A DNA stretch of 14,850 nucleotides from an uncultured bacterium (lineage in GTDB: Bacteria; Patescibacteriota; Patescibacteriia; 2-12-FULL-60-25), in the NCBI GenBank assembly GCA_937968025.1, contig CALBSL010000117.1, positions 1-14,850 of the forward strand, read 5' to 3'. The first letter of the stretch is position 1. Each line of letters begins with the position of its first letter. The position numbers were made by a program, and so were the translations under genes. Under the pieces are notes generated by a model. That model did not search any database and had not been told where the DNA came from. It worked only from the letters and a program-made list of their open reading frames with translations. Positions 12,989 through 14,850 of this stretch are shown piece after piece.

Positions 12989-13342
12989 ATGCCATCAGAG
13001 AAGCGGCTCTTTGGTGATCGTGCGGAAGCGCTTGCTGAAGCGTTTTTTCATACTCGTTCGTATCGAGTGCTTGCGCGAAATTTTTTGACGCGGTACGGCG
13101 AACTCGATCTTGTCATCGAACGTGAACGACGGATCCATGTGATCGAGGTGAAAGCGAGAGCAAGTAAGGTACAAAGCCCCTACGAAACCATCACGCAGAA
13201 AAAACGCCTGCATCTTTCGCGTGCCTTCGAGCTCTGGCTCCAGCGACACCCGGGGTATCAGGACTATGCGTATCAGTTTGATGCATTTTTTCTGTGGCGG
13301 GAGGGAAATGCCTGGAAAACGGAATGGCTAGAGGGGATCTGA
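12989..13342 (+). CDS. yraN: YraN/UPF0102 family nuclease-like protein
   Basis: This 117-aa protein matches the UPF0102 (YraN) family, a PD-(D/E)XK restriction-endonuclease-like fold related to Holliday junction resolvases. The order of motifs fits: G9 with RAEALAEAFF, YRVLARNFLTRYGELDLV (E38 and D40), then IHVIEVKAR with E53 and K55 as the active-site EVK. The C-terminal half (RLHLSRAFELWL, then YQFDAFFL) also follows the family. A DNA repair or competence role is proposed for relatives but not proven. It starts 1 nt after the membrane protein stop, has no SD site, and is followed by a terminator shared with the convergent operon. Confidence 0.9.
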   Translation: MPSEKRLFGDRAEALAEAFFHTRSYRVLARNFLTRYGELDLVIERERRIHVIEVKARASKVQSPYETITQKKRLHLSRAFELWLQRHPGYQDYAYQFDAFFLWREGNAWKTEWLEGI

Positions 13343-13356
13343 GAGCCTTACACGTC

Positions 13357-13387
13357 AATAACTCCCGAGGAGCGCTCGGGGGTTATT
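13357..13387. terminator. Bidirectional terminator between yraN and the doxX-like gene
   Basis: AATAACTCCCGAG (13357-13369) pairs with 13375-13387 through 13 positions with one G-U wobble, around a 5-nt loop. It lies 14 nt after the yraN stop and 7 nt from the stop of the convergent gene, so it can serve both. T runs are short on each side. Confidence 0.75.
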
Positions 13388-13394
13388 ATGATAC

Positions 13395-13781
13395 TTATTT
13401 GGTTGTCGATCGTTTGAAATACGCATCCAATGTCCACGCATCTGCAGGCGGAAGGGCGAGCGCGACTCCCATGCTGCCGAGCGCGGCATCACGAACGCCG
13501 GTGGCACCGCCAATCGAGGCAGCGATCCCGAAGAGGTGAAGAGCGAGAAACGCCGCGATGAGCCGAGTTTGATAGCCTATCGCCAGCAGAATCGCGAGAC
13601 CAAATTCCATCCAGCCATTCAACTGCACGAGCATTTCGCCAGGAATGGGGAAGTAGCCGGTGAACGCAGGGAGAACGTCGACCCAGGCGGTTGGATCAAC
13701 GAGCTGCTGCGCCCCAAACCAAGCGAAGAGCAGGGCGAAGGACCAGCGCAGAACGAGCTCTGACGCAAGGGAAGCGTTCAT
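13395..13781 (-). CDS. DoxX-like integral membrane protein
   Basis: This 128-aa protein has about four hydrophobic segments (about 7-25, 50-68, 71-90 and 101-114) and the DoxX-family feel of LRWSFALLFAWFGAQQLVDP followed by a central LVQLNGWMEFGLAILLAIGYQTRLIAAFLA. DoxX-type proteins are associated with redox systems, for example thiosulfate:quinone oxidoreductase in archaea and a thiol-redox complex in mycobacteria; the function here is unknown. It starts 3 nt after the stop of the cytochrome b5-domain gene, so the two form an operon. No SD is evident. Confidence 0.8.
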   Translation of the reverse strand: MNASLASELVLRWSFALLFAWFGAQQLVDPTAWVDVLPAFTGYFPIPGEMLVQLNGWMEFGLAILLAIGYQTRLIAAFLALHLFGIAASIGGATGVRDAALGSMGVALALPPADAWTLDAYFKRSTTK

Positions 13782-13784
13782 AGT

Positions 13785-14288
13785 CTAGCGAAGCGTGCCG
13801 ATCTTCAGGAGGATGAGGGCTGCCTGAGGGCGTGGAGCGCCTCCATGCTTGCGTTCAAACGCGGCTGAGGCGTCTTTTCCACACATCCCAATAATAGAGC
13901 GCGAACCACCTGGGTGACGCGAGACCCAGCTCGTGAGGTCATACACTTGGCCGTTGACGACTGACCAGCAGTCACTTTCAACAGCATGCTTCGCTACGTC
14001 TTCCAGGGTGTATGTGCCTGGAGCAGGGGCGACAGGGGTTGGCGCAGGTGTAGGGGCGGGTTTGCTTGGCTCAGGCGTTGGGGCGGCGACAGGCGCAGGC
14101 GCTGTTGCTGTGGTGGTAGGGGCAGGCGTTGGTTCCTCGGCTGGAGGCGTCTTCACCGCGGGTTCGACCACCGCAGGAGGGGTTTGTGGCTGCTGCATGA
14201 CCGGTCGTCCACTGTAGACGATCCAACCGGCACCAATAATGAGAATAATGCCAGCAATTGCCCCAATGGTACGAGAATTCAGGTTCAT
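13785..14288 (-). CDS. Membrane-anchored cytochrome b5-domain protein
   Basis: This 167-aa protein has an N-terminal membrane anchor (residues 8-25, IGAIAGIILIIGAGWIVY), a Pro/Ala/Thr linker (about 32-90), and a cytochrome b5-like domain (91-167). The domain shows YTLEDVAKH, CWSVVNGQVYDLTSW, the heme-ligand motif HPGG (H125) and a second axial histidine candidate H148 (ERKHGG), 23 residues later as in the b5 family. C107 and C136 could form a disulfide if the domain is outside. The anchor topology suggests the domain faces outward, with heme attached noncovalently. It would carry electrons, but no partner oxidase or reductase is in the window. The doxX-like gene follows after 3 nt. Confidence 0.92.
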   Translation of the reverse strand: MNLNSRTIGAIAGIILIIGAGWIVYSGRPVMQQPQTPPAVVEPAVKTPPAEEPTPAPTTTATAPAPVAAPTPEPSKPAPTPAPTPVAPAPGTYTLEDVAKHAVESDCWSVVNGQVYDLTSWVSRHPGGSRSIIGMCGKDASAAFERKHGGAPRPQAALILLKIGTLR

Positions 14289-14328
14289 AACGAAAGAAAA
14301 CGGATAACGGAAAAACGTGAGTGACGCC

Positions 14329-14361
14329 TAGTACTACGTCTAGACCTGAAAGATTCTTTCA
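14329..14361. repeat. Three adjacent short palindromes upstream of the cytochrome b5 gene
   Basis: TAGTACTA (14329-14336), GTCTAGAC (14338-14345) and the 7+1+7 inverted repeat TGAAAGA-T-TCTTTCA (14347-14361) stand side by side in the 93-bp gap between the kinase and the b5 gene. The last has only a 1-nt spacer and no following T tract, so it looks more like a protein-binding site than a terminator. I found no clear promoter for the b5 gene in this gap. Confidence 0.5.
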
Positions 14362-14381
14362 CTTGTGCACGGGGATTTCAA

Positions 14382-14840
14382 CTACCCTTCTGTGTTGTTC
14401 AACGGGAGTAGGCGGTGGAGAGGACGGAATCTCGCGGGAAGACGACGGGTTTCCTCTTCGAATCGTGAAAGTGACCGTGCGAGTTGGTCTGCTTCAAGCC
14501 ACTGTTTGCGAGCCATCGAACAAGCGAGGGTGCATGGAATGCTCAAAATCTCAACCGTGTACCCCAACGATTCGCCGGCAAGGACGTAGGGAGAGAATTC
14601 CCAAGCGCACAGATTCGTATTGTCAACAATGATCCATGGTTCATGAGCAAGCATTCCCTCTAGCGCCTCACGAAAGCAGCGGCGATGATAGTCTGGGAGC
14701 TTATTGGCATCGAATCGGTAGATGCCGTCGCTGTCAATAAAATGGGCGTCCGCTGAGACAATAATGGCTTCGTGGGCGTGGCGTTGGGCCCAGGTGCTTT
14801 TGCCTGAGCCGGATATGCCGCGCAAAATAGTCAGTCGCAT
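14382..14840 (-). CDS. P-loop kinase of the polynucleotide kinase-like (AAA_33) type
   Basis: This 152-aa protein begins with LTILRGISGSGKST, giving a Walker A at residues 8-16. It continues with IIVSADAHF (26-34), a DxD-like region typical of T4 PNK-type kinases, and IIVDNTNLCAWE (70-81), the family's DNTN strand. The C-terminal part has a helical region rich in Arg (RSLSRFEEETRRLPARFRP). Relatives phosphorylate the 5' ends of nucleic acid or small molecules; the substrate here is unknown. The protein looks complete: the ATG at 14840 precedes the P-loop by the usual few residues. Only 10 bp upstream are visible, so its promoter cannot be assessed. Confidence 0.88.
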   Translation of the reverse strand: MRLTILRGISGSGKSTWAQRHAHEAIIVSADAHFIDSDGIYRFDANKLPDYHRRCFREALEGMLAHEPWIIVDNTNLCAWEFSPYVLAGESLGYTVEILSIPCTLACSMARKQWLEADQLARSLSRFEEETRRLPARFRPLHRLLPLNNTEG

Positions 14841-14850
14841 ATACGAGATC

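Noticed and set aside
13986..14324. Plus-strand Gly/Arg/Trp-rich open frame
   Set aside because: It is the complement of the Pro/Ala linker of the cytochrome b5 protein, which explains its odd composition.
1..14850. CRISPR array, insertion sequence or rRNA
   Set aside because: No regularly spaced repeats, transposase motifs or rRNA signatures were found on reading both strands.

Overview
The window (14,850 bp, moderately GC-rich) looks like a chromosomal segment of a small-genome bacterium, most plausibly of the Candidate Phyla Radiation (Patescibacteria). This placement is inference. It rests on start codons that sit exactly where transcription should begin, few Shine-Dalgarno (SD) sites on the housekeeping genes, a tail-anchored-style cytochrome b5 protein, small membrane proteins, and several short proteins I cannot place in a family. 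No marker gene here fixes a lower rank. TGA works as a stop and RF2 is present, so this is not one of the UGA-recoding CPR lineages.

Region 1 (1-8221, all + strand) is housekeeping. It holds the end of rpsL, then rpsG and fusA (the str operon, with no tuf following), a strong terminator, a divergent adenylate kinase, map, mutM, prfB and a fused ABC exporter. adk, map and the ABC exporter each have an extended -10 box (TGnTAnnnT) ending only 6-7 nt before the ATG, which predicts leaderless mRNAs.

Region 2 (about 8222-10970) is built differently. Three minus-strand genes of unknown function (92, 201 and 107 aa), a tRNA-Pro(GGG) with encoded CCA, and a plus-strand 278-aa gene of unknown function each form their own transcription unit. 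Each unit has its own promoter (near-consensus for four of the five) and an intrinsic terminator, and the protein genes have good SD sites. A long hairpin-forming palindrome lies between two of the units. This block is the best candidate for something undescribed: the 201-aa protein has a ParB/Srx-like IDGHHRA motif and the 92-aa protein a cysteine pattern suited to metal binding.

Region 3 (10976-14850) returns to the first style. It holds a helical 279-aa protein that overlaps a convergent SAM-dependent methyltransferase by 12 bp. That gene is divergent, across about 50 bp, from a small membrane protein followed by a YraN/UPF0102 nuclease-like gene. After a bidirectional terminator come a minus-strand operon of a membrane-anchored cytochrome b5-domain protein and a DoxX-like membrane protein, and then a P-loop kinase of the polynucleotide-kinase type that runs almost to the window edge.

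No insertion sequence, transposase, integrase, CRISPR array or rRNA was seen. No stretch longer than about 200 bp lacks a gene.
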